DNA of 64,000 nucleotides, taken from Clostridiales bacterium. GTDB lineage: Bacteria > Bacillota > Clostridia > Peptostreptococcales > Anaerovoracaceae. The notes under the pieces are model-generated. The model did no database searches. It saw nothing but the letters and a program-made list of their open reading frames with translations, and was not told where the DNA came from. The translations under genes were made by a program, and so were the position numbers. Positions 1-8,325 of the stretch are shown in pieces; positions within the stretch are counted from its first letter, which is position 1; every line of letters begins with the position of its first letter. The stretch covers positions 1 through 64,000 of the forward strand of contig SVCQ01000003.1 of the NCBI GenBank assembly GCA_015058275.1. The letters run 5' to 3'.

Positions 1-35
1 GAGCTTGCTCTCTGTCTGAGGCTGTCTGCTGTTTA

Positions 36-75
36 CGTTAAAAGAGGCTGCCACATTTTTTCAAATGCGACAGCC
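36..75 (-). terminator. Intrinsic terminator after the DUF4015 gene
   Basis: On the minus strand a 13-bp stem (GGCTGTCGCATTT against AAATGTGGCAGCC, two wobble pairs) is followed by TCTTTT. It lies about 30 nt past the stop of the DUF4015-type gene and should end that transcript. Confidence 0.8.
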
Positions 76-103
76 CCCTCTTCATTTGTCCTGTGATCGG
101 TCC

Positions 104-2434
104 TTACTCAGCGGTATCCCAGATGCCTTTATACTCTCTGTACTTTTCGATGCTGGAGACTCCGTTCCACGGGATGAATCCTCCCGTGAGGCCCGCATCC
201 TCAAGTCCCCTCACCTGCGCCGATAATTCTTCCGTGCCGTACACCCTCGAAGGCTCCCAGTGAGGCGTATCGTAGCCTGTGATCCATGTCCTGGCGACAG
301 CCGGGTTCTCCAGCTTGTCCTGCTGCTTTTTGGCCTTCTTGCCCCAGAGGTTCATCACGCCGTACGGATCCTCCCATGCGCCGTCCACGCCCATGTGGTC
401 CGTATACGGCATCGCGCTTATGGCATCCACAACATTGGATATGCCTGCCCAGTACTGACCGTAGGCCGTCATGTATCCGTATGCGCTCTCTCCGAACACA
501 TCCACTGAGAAGTATGCTCCTGCCTCATGTATCTGATCGGCAGCGTACATGCAGAAGTTCTGAACAGCCTGCCCCTTCTCTTCTCCGTAGACATTCCTGA
601 AGTCGGCCTCACCGGACACTGACATGTCGTACGAGCTCTCAGGGAACCTGACATAGTCGAACTGTATCTCGTCGAATCCGAATTCGGCTATGGCCTCCTG
701 CGCCAGTCTGACATTATACTCCCATACTCCGCGCGAGAAGGCGCTCGGCCAGTCTGTGCTGTCTCCGTATTTGATGCAGTTCTCAGGGTGATCCTGGGCG
801 TATATCGGGTCATTGAACACGACTATGCGGCCTATGAGATACACTCCGGTATCGCGGTAAGCTTCGATGCCCTTGCGGTAATCCTCCTTCGATACATATG
901 CCGTCTTGTATGAAGTCGGCGACAGCTCCTTTGCCACATCCGACTCGTAGGCAAGAACGCCGTCCTTTATGTCTATGACAGCGGCGTTGCAGCCTGTCTC
1001 CTTGATCAGCCTGACCCAAGGTTCATAATTGACCGCAGCCTCGCAGTTTATGTACATGCCGCGTGCGTATTCACAGAAGTCCTTGCCCTGTATGACAGGC
1101 TTCTCGAACGGATAGTAGTCAAGGGACGATGCCTTGCCTCCGTAGAGCTCAAAGCTGTAGTTGTCCTTTGCGACCTTGTCGGCTATGCCGTTTTCGTTGT
1201 ATACAGCATCGGCTTTCTCCTGAGTGTCCGTCATGTACTTGCCGTACACATATCCCTCTGCCGGCTGTCCGTCGGCTCCGGTGTAGGCGATCTTGTACTT
1301 GTTGATCGATCCGTCCGGCAGTATGGTATCGTAGCCGGTCACTTCATAGTGCGCGCTCTTGGGAGCAAACGACGCGATGGCCGGGCCCTTCTCCTCTGCA
1401 TATATAGTGGCAGGAGTCCTCACGTACACCTCAGTCTCCCGGACTATGTCATCAGGTGAGAACGAAATATCCGCCTCTCTGACATAAAGCACGGGCTTGC
1501 CTGCCGCTTCGGCGCTTTCTTCGGATGCATTATCCGGGACCGGCGAATCGTCATCTTCGTCAGCGGCGATCCTGTAGTAAGACGTGTCTTCGATCCTGAC
1601 GTTCTCCGCATAGAGTCTTACAGGAGTTCCCCTTGTAAGCCTCTCGTATTCAGCAGCCTGCTCAGGCGAGGATCCGTCCTCTGCCTCCGCATTGTCTATG
1701 GTGAATACCGGCACATCCTTTGAAGTGCCGGCTATGTAGGCATTGGCGATCTTTTGCGCTGTCTTTGTATACCTGGCAGCGGCTATGACCACGAGCACCA
1801 TGGCTATGAACAGTGCGGCGAGAAGCGCCCACTGGCCTGCCGACATCTTTTTGATCTCAGGCGCGCCGTGTCTGCGGAGTTCCTCCTTTATCGAGGAGCG
1901 CGTGATCATGCCTGCAGGTTTCTTCGCCTCTTCAGGCGTCTCCTCAGAGAGTATCATGAGATTCGGCCTGGCCTGGGTCTTTTCGCTTTTGCTGTTATTT
2001 TTGGTCTCAGCGGCCTTTGCGCGCTTGTCGCCCCCGGACTTTGAGTGGCTTCCACCCTCCTTTGAAGACTTCTTTTCGCTCTTCTCCGAGGCTTTACTGC
2101 CGCTCTTATTAGCTCCGGCACTGCTGCTCTTCCTTGAAGTACTGCTCCCGGATTTCTTTGAGCTGCTGCTCTTTGCTGCAGAAGCGCTTTCTTTCTTTTT
2201 TGAACCGCTGCTTTTCTTTGAGCTGCTGCTCTTTTTGGAGCTTCCGCTCTTCTTTGAAGCAGTGCTTTTCTTTCCGGAAGCAGCTGCTCCGCTCTTTTTG
2301 TCAGCGGACTTATCATCCTTTTTATCTTCGGTAGCCTCGCTCTTTTTAGGCGCGGTCTTTTTGGTCTTCTTACCGCTCTTTTCGATCGCTGTATTTAGTT
2401 CTTCCTGTATCTTCTTTTCTTCTTCTTTTGTCAT
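104..2434 (-). CDS. Membrane-anchored putative glycoside hydrolase (DUF4015)
   Basis: 776 aa. Residues 1 to about 185 are a Lys/Ser/Ala-rich low-complexity tail, followed by one transmembrane segment near residue 205 (WALLAALFIAMVLVVIAA), so the tail should be cytoplasmic and the rest outside. After a linker of about 230 residues comes a TIM-barrel-like C-terminal domain with GCNAAVIDIKDG and FGFDEIQFDYVRFPE, which I recognise as the DUF4015 putative glycoside hydrolase family; the substrate is unknown. The ATG has AAAGGA six bases upstream. It is the last gene before a strong terminator and is separated from queT by another, so it is probably monocistronic. The charged tail is longer than I would expect for this family. 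Confidence 0.82.
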   Translation of the reverse strand: MTKEEEKKIQEELNTAIEKSGKKTKKTAPKKSEATEDKKDDKSADKKSGAAASGKKSTASKKSGSSKKSSSSKKSSGSKKKESASAAKSSSSKKSGSSTSRKSSSAGANKSGSKASEKSEKKSSKEGGSHSKSGGDKRAKAAETKNNSKSEKTQARPNLMILSEETPEEAKKPAGMITRSSIKEELRRHGAPEIKKMSAGQWALLAALFIAMVLVVIAAARYTKTAQKIANAYIAGTSKDVPVFTIDNAEAEDGSSPEQAAEYERLTRGTPVRLYAENVRIEDTSYYRIAADEDDDSPVPDNASEESAEAAGKPVLYVREADISFSPDDIVRETEVYVRTPATIYAEEKGPAIASFAPKSAHYEVTGYDTILPDGSINKYKIAYTGADGQPAEGYVYGKYMTDTQEKADAVYNENGIADKVAKDNYSFELYGGKASSLDYYPFEKPVIQGKDFCEYARGMYINCEAAVNYEPWVRLIKETGCNAAVIDIKDGVLAYESDVAKELSPTSYKTAYVSKEDYRKGIEAYRDTGVYLIGRIVVFNDPIYAQDHPENCIKYGDSTDWPSAFSRGVWEYNVRLAQEAIAEFGFDEIQFDYVRFPESSYDMSVSGEADFRNVYGEEKGQAVQNFCMYAADQIHEAGAYFSVDVFGESAYGYMTAYGQYWAGISNVVDAISAMPYTDHMGVDGAWEDPYGVMNLWGKKAKKQQDKLENPAVARTWITGYDTPHWEPSRVYGTEELSAQVRGLEDAGLTGGFIPWNGVSSIEKYREYKGIWDTAE

Positions 2435-2506
2435 TTCCGTTCCTTTCCGCTACACACTTTAACGCTTTTTGATTTGCTAATCAACACCCGCATTTTGAAG
2501 AGTAAT

Positions 2507-2548
2507 TAAAAGGCCCTGACACCATGCAGGCGGTGTCAGGGCCTTTTT
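2507..2548 (-). terminator. Strong intrinsic terminator after queT
   Basis: A 12-bp perfect stem (GGCCCTGACACC against GGTGTCAGGGCC) with an 8-nt loop has A and T tracts on both sides, so it could act in both directions. On the minus strand it follows the QueT stop by a few bases. Confidence 0.92.
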
Positions 2549-2554
2549 GTCTGA

Positions 2555-3064
2555 TCATTGCTGCTGACTTGCAGGCGGTCCGAAGATCACGTCTTTTCTC
2601 TTCATGAGGGCTGTAGCGAGAATCTCTCCGAGTATGAAGCATCCCACTATCTCTCCGATGCAGATATATACCATCATCAGAGGAAGAGCCATGTCTGCCA
2701 CTCCGTATCCGTATCTGAGTACGAAAGGTACGATCAGAGTGTTGGATACTATCGCCGGTACAGGTACGAGCCATCTGTTGCTGCGGAGCAGATATCCGAT
2801 CCACGCTCCTATGAGAGTCGCGATGCTGCCGAATATCACGTCGAGCATGATGCCTCCGCCGAGCAGATTGCCTATGATGCATCCCAGGAAGAGCCCCGGT
2901 ATAGCCGCCGGTGTGAAGAGCGGCATAATGCAGAGAGCCTCTGCTATCCTGATCTGTACAGGACCGAACGAGATCGGTGCAAACACCATGGTCAGCACCA
3001 CATAGAGCGCAGCTATCACAGCGCCCTCCGCGATCCAGCGGACTTTTGGATCTGTGTTTTTCAT
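2555..3064 (-). CDS. queT: QueT family queuosine-precursor transporter
   Basis: 169 aa integral membrane protein with five to six hydrophobic segments. The N-terminal pattern IAEGAVIAALYVVLTM followed by FGPVQIRIAEALCIMPLF is characteristic of the QueT family, S-component-like importers for queuosine precursors such as preQ1, presumably working with an ECF energizing module encoded elsewhere. ATG with AGGAG upstream. The leader carries a hairpin whose loop can pair with bases directly beside the Shine-Dalgarno, an arrangement expected of a preQ1-responsive switch and supporting the assignment. It has its own promoter and terminator. Confidence 0.88.
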   Translation of the reverse strand: MKNTDPKVRWIAEGAVIAALYVVLTMVFAPISFGPVQIRIAEALCIMPLFTPAAIPGLFLGCIIGNLLGGGIMLDVIFGSIATLIGAWIGYLLRSNRWLVPVPAIVSNTLIVPFVLRYGYGVADMALPLMMVYICIGEIVGCFILGEILATALMKRKDVIFGPPASQQQ

Positions 3065-3075
3065 TCTGTTATATT

Positions 3076-3122
3076 CTCCTTTGGTTTTTATATTTTACGA
3101 GCAGGTTTTACCAATACTGCTC
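3076..3122 (-). promoter_or_regulatory. Candidate preQ1-type H-pseudoknot riboswitch at queT
   Basis: Minus strand: a 6-bp stem GAGCAG/CTGCTC encloses the loop TATTGGTAAAAC. Loop bases TTGGT can pair with ACCAA in the A-rich 3' tail, which directly abuts the AGGAG ribosome binding site. This is the preQ1-I layout: P1, a loop whose last base before the 3' P1 strand is C (the ligand-pairing position in known preQ1-I aptamers), an A-rich tail, and P2 next to the SD. The tail is a little longer than in classic examples. The downstream gene being queT strengthens the call. Ligand binding would be expected to hide the SD. Confidence 0.6.
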
Positions 3123-3147
3123 TTCCGGTTTTGAGCCGGCAAACGCG

Positions 3148-3175
3148 ATTATACCACACTTTATCGCAATGTCAA
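3148..3175 (-). promoter_or_regulatory. Sigma-A promoter of queT
   Basis: Perfect TTGACA (3170-3175) and TATAAT (3148-3153) boxes, 16 bp apart on the minus strand. The -35 box overlaps the last codons of the glycerate kinase gene. Transcription would start near 3141, giving a leader of about 75 nt that contains the pseudoknot. Confidence 0.85.
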
Positions 3176-4282
3176 AAGGTAATCCCGCGCTCTCATGTAA
3201 TATATCTCCCCGGTACGCTCCTTTGCCTCCTTTACACTGACAGATCCGCCTGCAAGCGGGATCACTTTGTCTATGCCGCAGCTGAGAAGTCCCTCCCAGC
3301 CTTCGCCCAGGCTTCCTACTATGGCGGTAACCGGCACTCCCTGTGCTTTGGCTCTCAGGCCTATCCCCTGCATCGCCTTGCCGCTGAGGCTCTGAGCATC
3401 AGCTCTGCCCTCACCTGTTATGACAAGATCTGCGTCCTTTATCACATCATCAAAATGCGTAAGATCGAGCACGGTCTCAATGCCGGGCTTAAGCTCCGCT
3501 CCCAGCAGCGCATTGAACGCCGCTCCGAGGCCTCCGGCGGCACCCGCCCCCGGCACCCGGTCGCAGTCTGTGCCCGTGAGATCCCTGATCACATCCCTGT
3601 AATTGATCATCCCGCGCTCGAGCCTCTCAAGGCGCTCAGGATCCGCTCCCTTTTGGGGACCGTATACATATGTAGCGCCGTCAGGTCCGGTGAGAGGATT
3701 CCGCACATCGCACATGACTGTTATGTGCGCCCCGGATACTGCCGGGCTGAGTCCTGTCATATCTATGGAAGCTGCCCTCTCAAGATCGGCTCCCCTGCCT
3801 TCGAGTTCTCTGCCCGTGCTGTCTTTGAATCTTATACCAAGAGCCCTCATGCAGCCCATGCCGCCGTCATTGGTCGCAGAGCCTCCGAGAGCTATGGTGA
3901 TATCCGATGCGCCGCGCCTGAGGGCATCCATGATGAGTTCGCCTGTGCCGTAGGATGTGGCAAGAAGCGGATCTCTCATCTCCTCCGGCACCAGGGTAAG
4001 CCCTCCTGCCGCAGCCGTCTCTATGATGGCGCGGTCTCCTCCGAGGAGGCCGTAGGTTGCGCTTATCTCCCTCATAAGGGAATCGTGCGCCTTCGCCGTG
4101 ATCATCTCACCTCCGGATGCCATTGTGACAGAGCAGGCCGTCCCCTCGCCGCCGTCGGCCACGGGTATCCCGGTCACTTCAACATCGCCGAACACTTCGC
4201 GTGCGGCCTTCTCAATGAGCTCGGCCGCGCGTTCGCTCGAAAGCGTCCCCTTGAATGAATCACTGGCGCATACTATCTTCAT
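3161..4282 (-). CDS. Glycerate kinase
   Basis: 373 aa, normal length for the GarK/GlxK glycerate kinase family. It starts MKIVCASDSFKGTLSS, the conserved N-terminus, and carries PVADGGEGT, ALGGSATNDGGMGCMRALG and GEGRADAQSLSGK, all typical. It phosphorylates glycerate with ATP, giving 2- or 3-phosphoglycerate. The ATG lies four bases past the stop of the hydroxyacid dehydrogenase upstream, so the two are co-transcribed and probably link hydroxypyruvate/glycerate to glycolysis. Which carbon is phosphorylated cannot be told from sequence alone. Confidence 0.93.
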   Translation of the reverse strand: MKIVCASDSFKGTLSSERAAELIEKAAREVFGDVEVTGIPVADGGEGTACSVTMASGGEMITAKAHDSLMREISATYGLLGGDRAIIETAAAGGLTLVPEEMRDPLLATSYGTGELIMDALRRGASDITIALGGSATNDGGMGCMRALGIRFKDSTGRELEGRGADLERAASIDMTGLSPAVSGAHITVMCDVRNPLTGPDGATYVYGPQKGADPERLERLERGMINYRDVIRDLTGTDCDRVPGAGAAGGLGAAFNALLGAELKPGIETVLDLTHFDDVIKDADLVITGEGRADAQSLSGKAMQGIGLRAKAQGVPVTAIVGSLGEGWEGLLSCGIDKVIPLAGGSVSVKEAKERTGEIYYMRARDYLLTLR

Positions 4283-4286
4283 CTCT

Positions 4287-5261
4287 TTATTTATTGACTA
4301 CGTTGACAGGCTCTCCCGCGTCCCATGCGCGGATATTGTCTGCCGTAATATCCATTATCCTCTGACGCGCCTCCCTGGCCGCCCATGAGATATGAGGCGT
4401 TATGATGCAGTTAGGCGCTGTAAGAAGCGGGCTGTCGGCGTTGATCGGTTCCTGCGATACCACGTCCACAGCTGCCGCATATACCTTGCCGCTCTTAAGC
4501 GCGTCGGCAAGATCCTGCTCGATCACCAGAGGCCCTCGGCTGTTGTTGATCAGTATGACGCCGTCCTTCATCTTTGCGATATTGTCCCTGCATACTATTC
4601 CCTCTGTTTCGGGGAAGAGCGGGCAGTGAAGGAAGATTACATCAGACTGAGCAAGGAGCTCATCGAGGCTCACATACTCCGCAAGCACAGCTCCCTCATC
4701 CGATCTGTGCGAATCGTTTGCGAGCACCCTCATCTCGAGAGCTCTTAATATCTTTGCTGTGGCCTTGCCTATCCTGCCAAGGCCGATTATGCCGGCTGTC
4801 TTGCCTGCGAGCTCCATCATCGGATAGTCCCAGAAGCACCAGTCGATATTATCCTGCCATCTGCCGGCCTTGACCTCACGGTCATGATGGCCGTAGTGCG
4901 AGCAAATCTCCATGAGAAGTCCCACGGCATACTGGCTGACTATGTGGGTGCCGTATGTAGGCACGTTGATAAGATCGATGCCCCTGCTCCTTGCGTATGC
5001 GGCGTCGACAACGTTGTATCCGGTCGCAAGCACGAATATCGCCTTAAGATCCGGACAATTGTCTATCGTCGCAGCGCTGATCGGGGTTTTGTTGATGATG
5101 GCTATGTCAGCATCCCCTATCCTCTCCGCGATAAGATCCGACTCCGTGTACGAAGTGCGATCATATACCGTCAGATCTCCGAATTCCTTTATCGGATCCC
5201 AGCTCAGGTCACCGGGATTCTCCGTGTATCCGTCCAGAACCACTATCTTATGCCTGTCCAT
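4287..5261 (-). CDS. D-2-hydroxyacid dehydrogenase (glycerate dehydrogenase-like)
   Basis: 324 aa NAD(P)-dependent dehydrogenase. The Rossmann motif GIIGLGRIGKATAK lies near residue 155, and the catalytic trio is visible as Arg in NNSRGPLV, Glu in VSQEPI and His in TPHISWA. Length and motifs fit hydroxypyruvate reductase/glycerate dehydrogenases. Because glycerate kinase follows four bases downstream, reduction of hydroxypyruvate to glycerate (or the reverse) is the likeliest role; other 2-ketoacids remain possible. The ATG has GGAG upstream. Confidence 0.88.
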   Translation of the reverse strand: MDRHKIVVLDGYTENPGDLSWDPIKEFGDLTVYDRTSYTESDLIAERIGDADIAIINKTPISAATIDNCPDLKAIFVLATGYNVVDAAYARSRGIDLINVPTYGTHIVSQYAVGLLMEICSHYGHHDREVKAGRWQDNIDWCFWDYPMMELAGKTAGIIGLGRIGKATAKILRALEMRVLANDSHRSDEGAVLAEYVSLDELLAQSDVIFLHCPLFPETEGIVCRDNIAKMKDGVILINNSRGPLVIEQDLADALKSGKVYAAAVDVVSQEPINADSPLLTAPNCIITPHISWAAREARQRIMDITADNIRAWDAGEPVNVVNK

Positions 5262-5285
5262 GAATAGCTCCTTTTGAATTCTGTG

Positions 5286-5315
5286 AAAAAGCGGCAGAGC
5301 ATGATACCCTGCCGC
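5286..5315 (-). terminator. Intrinsic terminator after the 180-aa gene
   Basis: Minus-strand stem GCGGCAG/CTGCCGC with an 11-nt loop, followed by TTTTT. It separates the small helical-protein gene from the downstream dehydrogenase/kinase operon. Confidence 0.88.
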
Positions 5316-5342
5316 GATATGCCTGAAATATCTGTTTGATGA

Positions 5343-5885
5343 CTACTCTCCGAGGTCTTCGCCGAGGTCCTTGAGGATCTCTCTGGCCTTGGTGCATGCA
5401 GGGCAGTCGCAGAACTTCTTGCCCTCAGCCTTGAGAGCCTCTGCGTGCTTTTTGATCTGGTCTGCGGCCTCCTCGCCGAACTGCTCTCTTACCTTAGGAT
5501 CGCTGAAGTGTTCGATGTTCTCGTTGACTGTAGCGATGCCTTCCTTGAGCTTGGCGATAAGCTCGCTCTCTGTGATCTTGCTGACCGCAGGGGCAGCCTT
5601 GTCCATGAGCTGGTCTACCGCAGGAGCTGCTTTGTCTGCGAACTTCTCTGCGCCCTCTGTGAACTTCTCACCGGCTGTGTTCATGGTCTCGTTGAACTTT
5701 GCCGAAGCATCAGCGAAGGAATCCGCAGCATCGTTGATCTTGTCCCAGGCCTTGCCTGCCTTATCCTTGACATCGTACTTTTCGTCGGCCTCTTCGAGCC
5801 ACTTCTCTGCAGTCTCCTTGAGCGGAGCATATACATGACCGTTAAGGAGTTCTTTTACTTTATCTACTGTGTTCTTGTCTGCCAT
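5343..5885 (-). CDS. Small helical protein with a Cys-rich tail, unknown function
   Basis: 180 aa, not recognised. It is highly charged and alanine-rich with long predicted helices (DAADSFADASAKFNETM, then repeated AAPAVDQLMDKAAPAVSKI), resembling an apolipoprotein- or stress-protein-like amphipathic structure. Near the C-terminus CDCPACTKAREIL offers three Cys in a C-x-C-x2-C array that could bind a metal. There is no signal peptide or membrane segment. A very strong AGGAGG precedes the ATG and a terminator follows, so it is likely a well-expressed single gene. Confidence 0.75.
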   Translation of the reverse strand: MADKNTVDKVKELLNGHVYAPLKETAEKWLEEADEKYDVKDKAGKAWDKINDAADSFADASAKFNETMNTAGEKFTEGAEKFADKAAPAVDQLMDKAAPAVSKITESELIAKLKEGIATVNENIEHFSDPKVREQFGEEAADQIKKHAEALKAEGKKFCDCPACTKAREILKDLGEDLGE

Positions 5886-5984
5886 TTTGGTTCCTCCTGA
5901 TCTGTTAACAAGGGAATAACAAGCCCTGCGTTGCCGCAGTGAATTGACGTCTAAAGTATATCACATCTGATAATTGAAGGGATA

Positions 5985-8174
5985 TCAGAAAATAAGGGTC
6001 TTGTCGCCCGAAGCAGCCGTCTCGATCCTGTGAGCCTCACCCTTCCTGTCGATGAGCACGCCGGCCTCCACAGGGTGCTCTGTGACCATGAGCGGAATGC
6101 CCCTCACATCCGATATGCCTGTCTCGTGCGAAGGCATGTACATCTCAGCGCCGAGCTCCTCATATGCGATGCGCGCCTGGCGGTTGAATATATTGAGACC
6201 GTAGTCTCCGTATACCTTTACGCCCGCATCCCGGAATCTCTCTATCCATCCGAGATTCCCGATCAGTATGCCGCTTTCTCTGCAGGCATCCGCTATCGCA
6301 TCGAAATTGTCCCTTATGTATCTGTCGAGCCTGCCCTTGGATACATTGAGTATGTAAGGCAGCGTGCCCGCCTGTCTCTCCACCATGAATATCTCGATCG
6401 GAACAGGCTTCCTCGGATCCTTCCTGACAGCTTCATCTATGCGGGCAAGATCCAGAGCATCCTCCCCGAGAGCCTCCGACGACTTTATCTCTTCTGTCCT
6501 GTCCTTTGTAAGCTTGGGCGACCTGCCGGATATGACAGACTCAAGGCGTCTTTTGAGAAGTATGTCGGCAGCTTCTCTTCTCATCCTGTTGACCACCGAG
6601 AGCGGCATCATGATGCCCTCATCGATCTGTACATCAATGCCGGTAAGCCCCGGAGCATACGGCGTATCTCCCAGTCTGTCGAGATTGCGCTCTATCATCT
6701 CCACGTCGGTGACCGCCTTGCGGGCTGCCTCCACGACATGATCCGCGCTTATCTCCACGCTGCTGTCCGCCCTGACATCCGTCATGATCAGTACAGGATA
6801 CTGGCCTTCTCTTGCAGTGAACTGCATCGTGACCGGGAGCTTTCTCTCGGGCACATCAAGAGCCCTGTCCATGAGCTCTCTGTCTGTGACCTTGAATGCC
6901 AGATCGCCCGTCTCGACACCTCTCTCGAAGTCTCCCACCAGCACGTATCCGTCTCCGGTGTCCTTTATATATGTACAGACATTGCCCACAGGGGAATTGA
7001 CCAGATAATCCCTGTCGCTGCTCCTGAACTCGATGCCGTCGTTCATTCCGATGAAAGTGCCGCGCTCAGCCGCCGATCCGTCTATCTCGATGCAGATGAG
7101 CTCCCTGCCCCTCCTCAGGGCACCGCGCGCCGCGGACTTCTCGTCTTTGGCACTGACCTTGTCCTCGCTGTCTATGACTGCGATGACGCGGCCGAGATAG
7201 AGTCCCTGGTTTTTAGGGCTTGTACCGGAGAGAAGCTCACTGCCCGGGTTGCCGTCAAGATATCCCTCGGTGAAGTCTCCCCTGTTGAATATCTGTCTGA
7301 GCTCGAGCATGTCGCTTTCGTCTACGGAGTACATCTCCGCCGCCTTGTCTCCGTGCTCTCTCAGGAGGCTGTCAAAGAGATCTATGTACTTGCGGTATAT
7401 GCGGGTGACAGTAGCCACATACTCCGGGCTCTTCATGCGGCCTTCGATCTTGAACGAAGAAGCCCCGCTCATCACAAGATCAGGAATGCGGTCTATCAGG
7501 CAGAGGTCCTTAGGGCTGAGGGCATAGTAGGTGCGCCCCTCCCCGTCGGTATATGCATGCCTGCACGGCTGGGCGCAGGTACCGCGGTTGCCTGTCCTGC
7601 CGCTGCCTCCGCCGGTGACCCTGCTCATCTGGCACTGCCCCGAATAGCACATGCAAAGAGCCCCGTGCACGAATATCTCCACTTCGAGAGGATCCTTAAG
7701 TCCCGCACAGTATGACGAGAGTTCTCTTATCTCATCAAGGCTCAGCTCTCTTGCCGGCACAACTCTCCTGAATCCGAGCTTCGACGCTGTCTCTGCAGCC
7801 TCTGTATTGTACAGAGTGCCCTGAGTCGACAGGTGAAGAGGCAGATCCGGGAGGTATTTGCGCAGCAGTCTCACAAGTCCCATGTCCTGAATGATCACTC
7901 CGTCCACACCTATGCCGTAGATATAGTTACAGTACTCGAACGCTCTGGCAAGTTCGCTGTCGCTTACCAGAGTATTGATCGTCATGTACACCTTTACTCC
8001 GTGAGCATGAGCGTAGTTGATCGCATCAGGAAGTTCCTCATCGCTGAAATTGTCTGCAAATATCCTGGCGTTGAATGCCATGCCGCCCATGTATACGGCA
8101 TCAGCTCCGTTATTGACCGCCGCTATGAGATGCGGCTTGCCTCCTACAGGCGATAGTAATTCAGGTTTTTTCAT
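5985..8174 (-). CDS. U32 family peptidase-like protein with DUF3656
   Basis: 729 aa from the MKKPELLSPVG start; GGAGG lies about 13 nt upstream, and the 18 extra residues in the ORF track lack family similarity. The N-terminal barrel starts ELLSPVGGKPHLIAAVNNGADAVYMGG, and the signature EIFVHGALCMCYSGQC with further Cys (GTCAQPCRHAY) marks the U32 family. The middle (about 370-510) looks like the DUF3656 insert. Known U32 relatives (RlhA, TrhP) act in RNA hydroxylation rather than proteolysis, so an rRNA/tRNA modification role is more likely than peptidase activity. Confidence 0.88.
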   Translation of the reverse strand: MKKPELLSPVGGKPHLIAAVNNGADAVYMGGMAFNARIFADNFSDEELPDAINYAHAHGVKVYMTINTLVSDSELARAFEYCNYIYGIGVDGVIIQDMGLVRLLRKYLPDLPLHLSTQGTLYNTEAAETASKLGFRRVVPARELSLDEIRELSSYCAGLKDPLEVEIFVHGALCMCYSGQCQMSRVTGGGSGRTGNRGTCAQPCRHAYTDGEGRTYYALSPKDLCLIDRIPDLVMSGASSFKIEGRMKSPEYVATVTRIYRKYIDLFDSLLREHGDKAAEMYSVDESDMLELRQIFNRGDFTEGYLDGNPGSELLSGTSPKNQGLYLGRVIAVIDSEDKVSAKDEKSAARGALRRGRELICIEIDGSAAERGTFIGMNDGIEFRSSDRDYLVNSPVGNVCTYIKDTGDGYVLVGDFERGVETGDLAFKVTDRELMDRALDVPERKLPVTMQFTAREGQYPVLIMTDVRADSSVEISADHVVEAARKAVTDVEMIERNLDRLGDTPYAPGLTGIDVQIDEGIMMPLSVVNRMRREAADILLKRRLESVISGRSPKLTKDRTEEIKSSEALGEDALDLARIDEAVRKDPRKPVPIEIFMVERQAGTLPYILNVSKGRLDRYIRDNFDAIADACRESGILIGNLGWIERFRDAGVKVYGDYGLNIFNRQARIAYEELGAEMYMPSHETGISDVRGIPLMVTEHPVEAGVLIDRKGEAHRIETAASGDKTLIF

Positions 8175-8207
8175 CTCCGTAGTCCTCCGTATGTACTGAT
8201 TGTAGCA

Positions 8208-8236
8208 CATGTACTTAAGCCAGACCAAATTGTCAA
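8208..8236 (-). promoter_or_regulatory. Probable promoter of the U32 gene
   Basis: A perfect TTGACA (8231-8236) is followed after 17 bp by the weak -10 TACATG on the minus strand. The implied leader is about 25 nt and contains the GGAGG site used by the U32 gene. Confidence 0.5.
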
Positions 8237-8241
8237 CCGTC

Positions 8242-8270
8242 TTGATAAGCAGAATCGCAAGTATTAAACT
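8242..8270 (+). promoter_or_regulatory. Possible promoter of birA
   Basis: TTGATA, 17 bp, TAAACT on the plus strand, about 55 nt upstream of the birA ATG. It sits back to back with the U32 promoter. No biotin-operator palindrome was found here. Confidence 0.45.
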
Positions 8271-8325
8271 AAATATAAGATAGTAGCCACTAACCGGTAT
8301 TTACATCGAGAAAGAAGGCGTATAA

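Noticed and set aside
2558-4258. Plus-strand 566-aa ORF antisense to queT and glycerate kinase
   Set aside because: It is a shadow of real minus-strand genes: His/Arg/Tyr-rich translation, no ribosome site, no family features.
6030-7715. Plus-strand 561-aa ORF antisense to the U32 gene
   Set aside because: Shadow of a strongly supported gene; composition is typical of antisense frames.
8231-8310. Biotin operator (BirA box) upstream of birA
   Set aside because: Only a TTGTCAACC-like half site is seen; no complementary half at usable spacing, and the sequence overlaps a -35 box.
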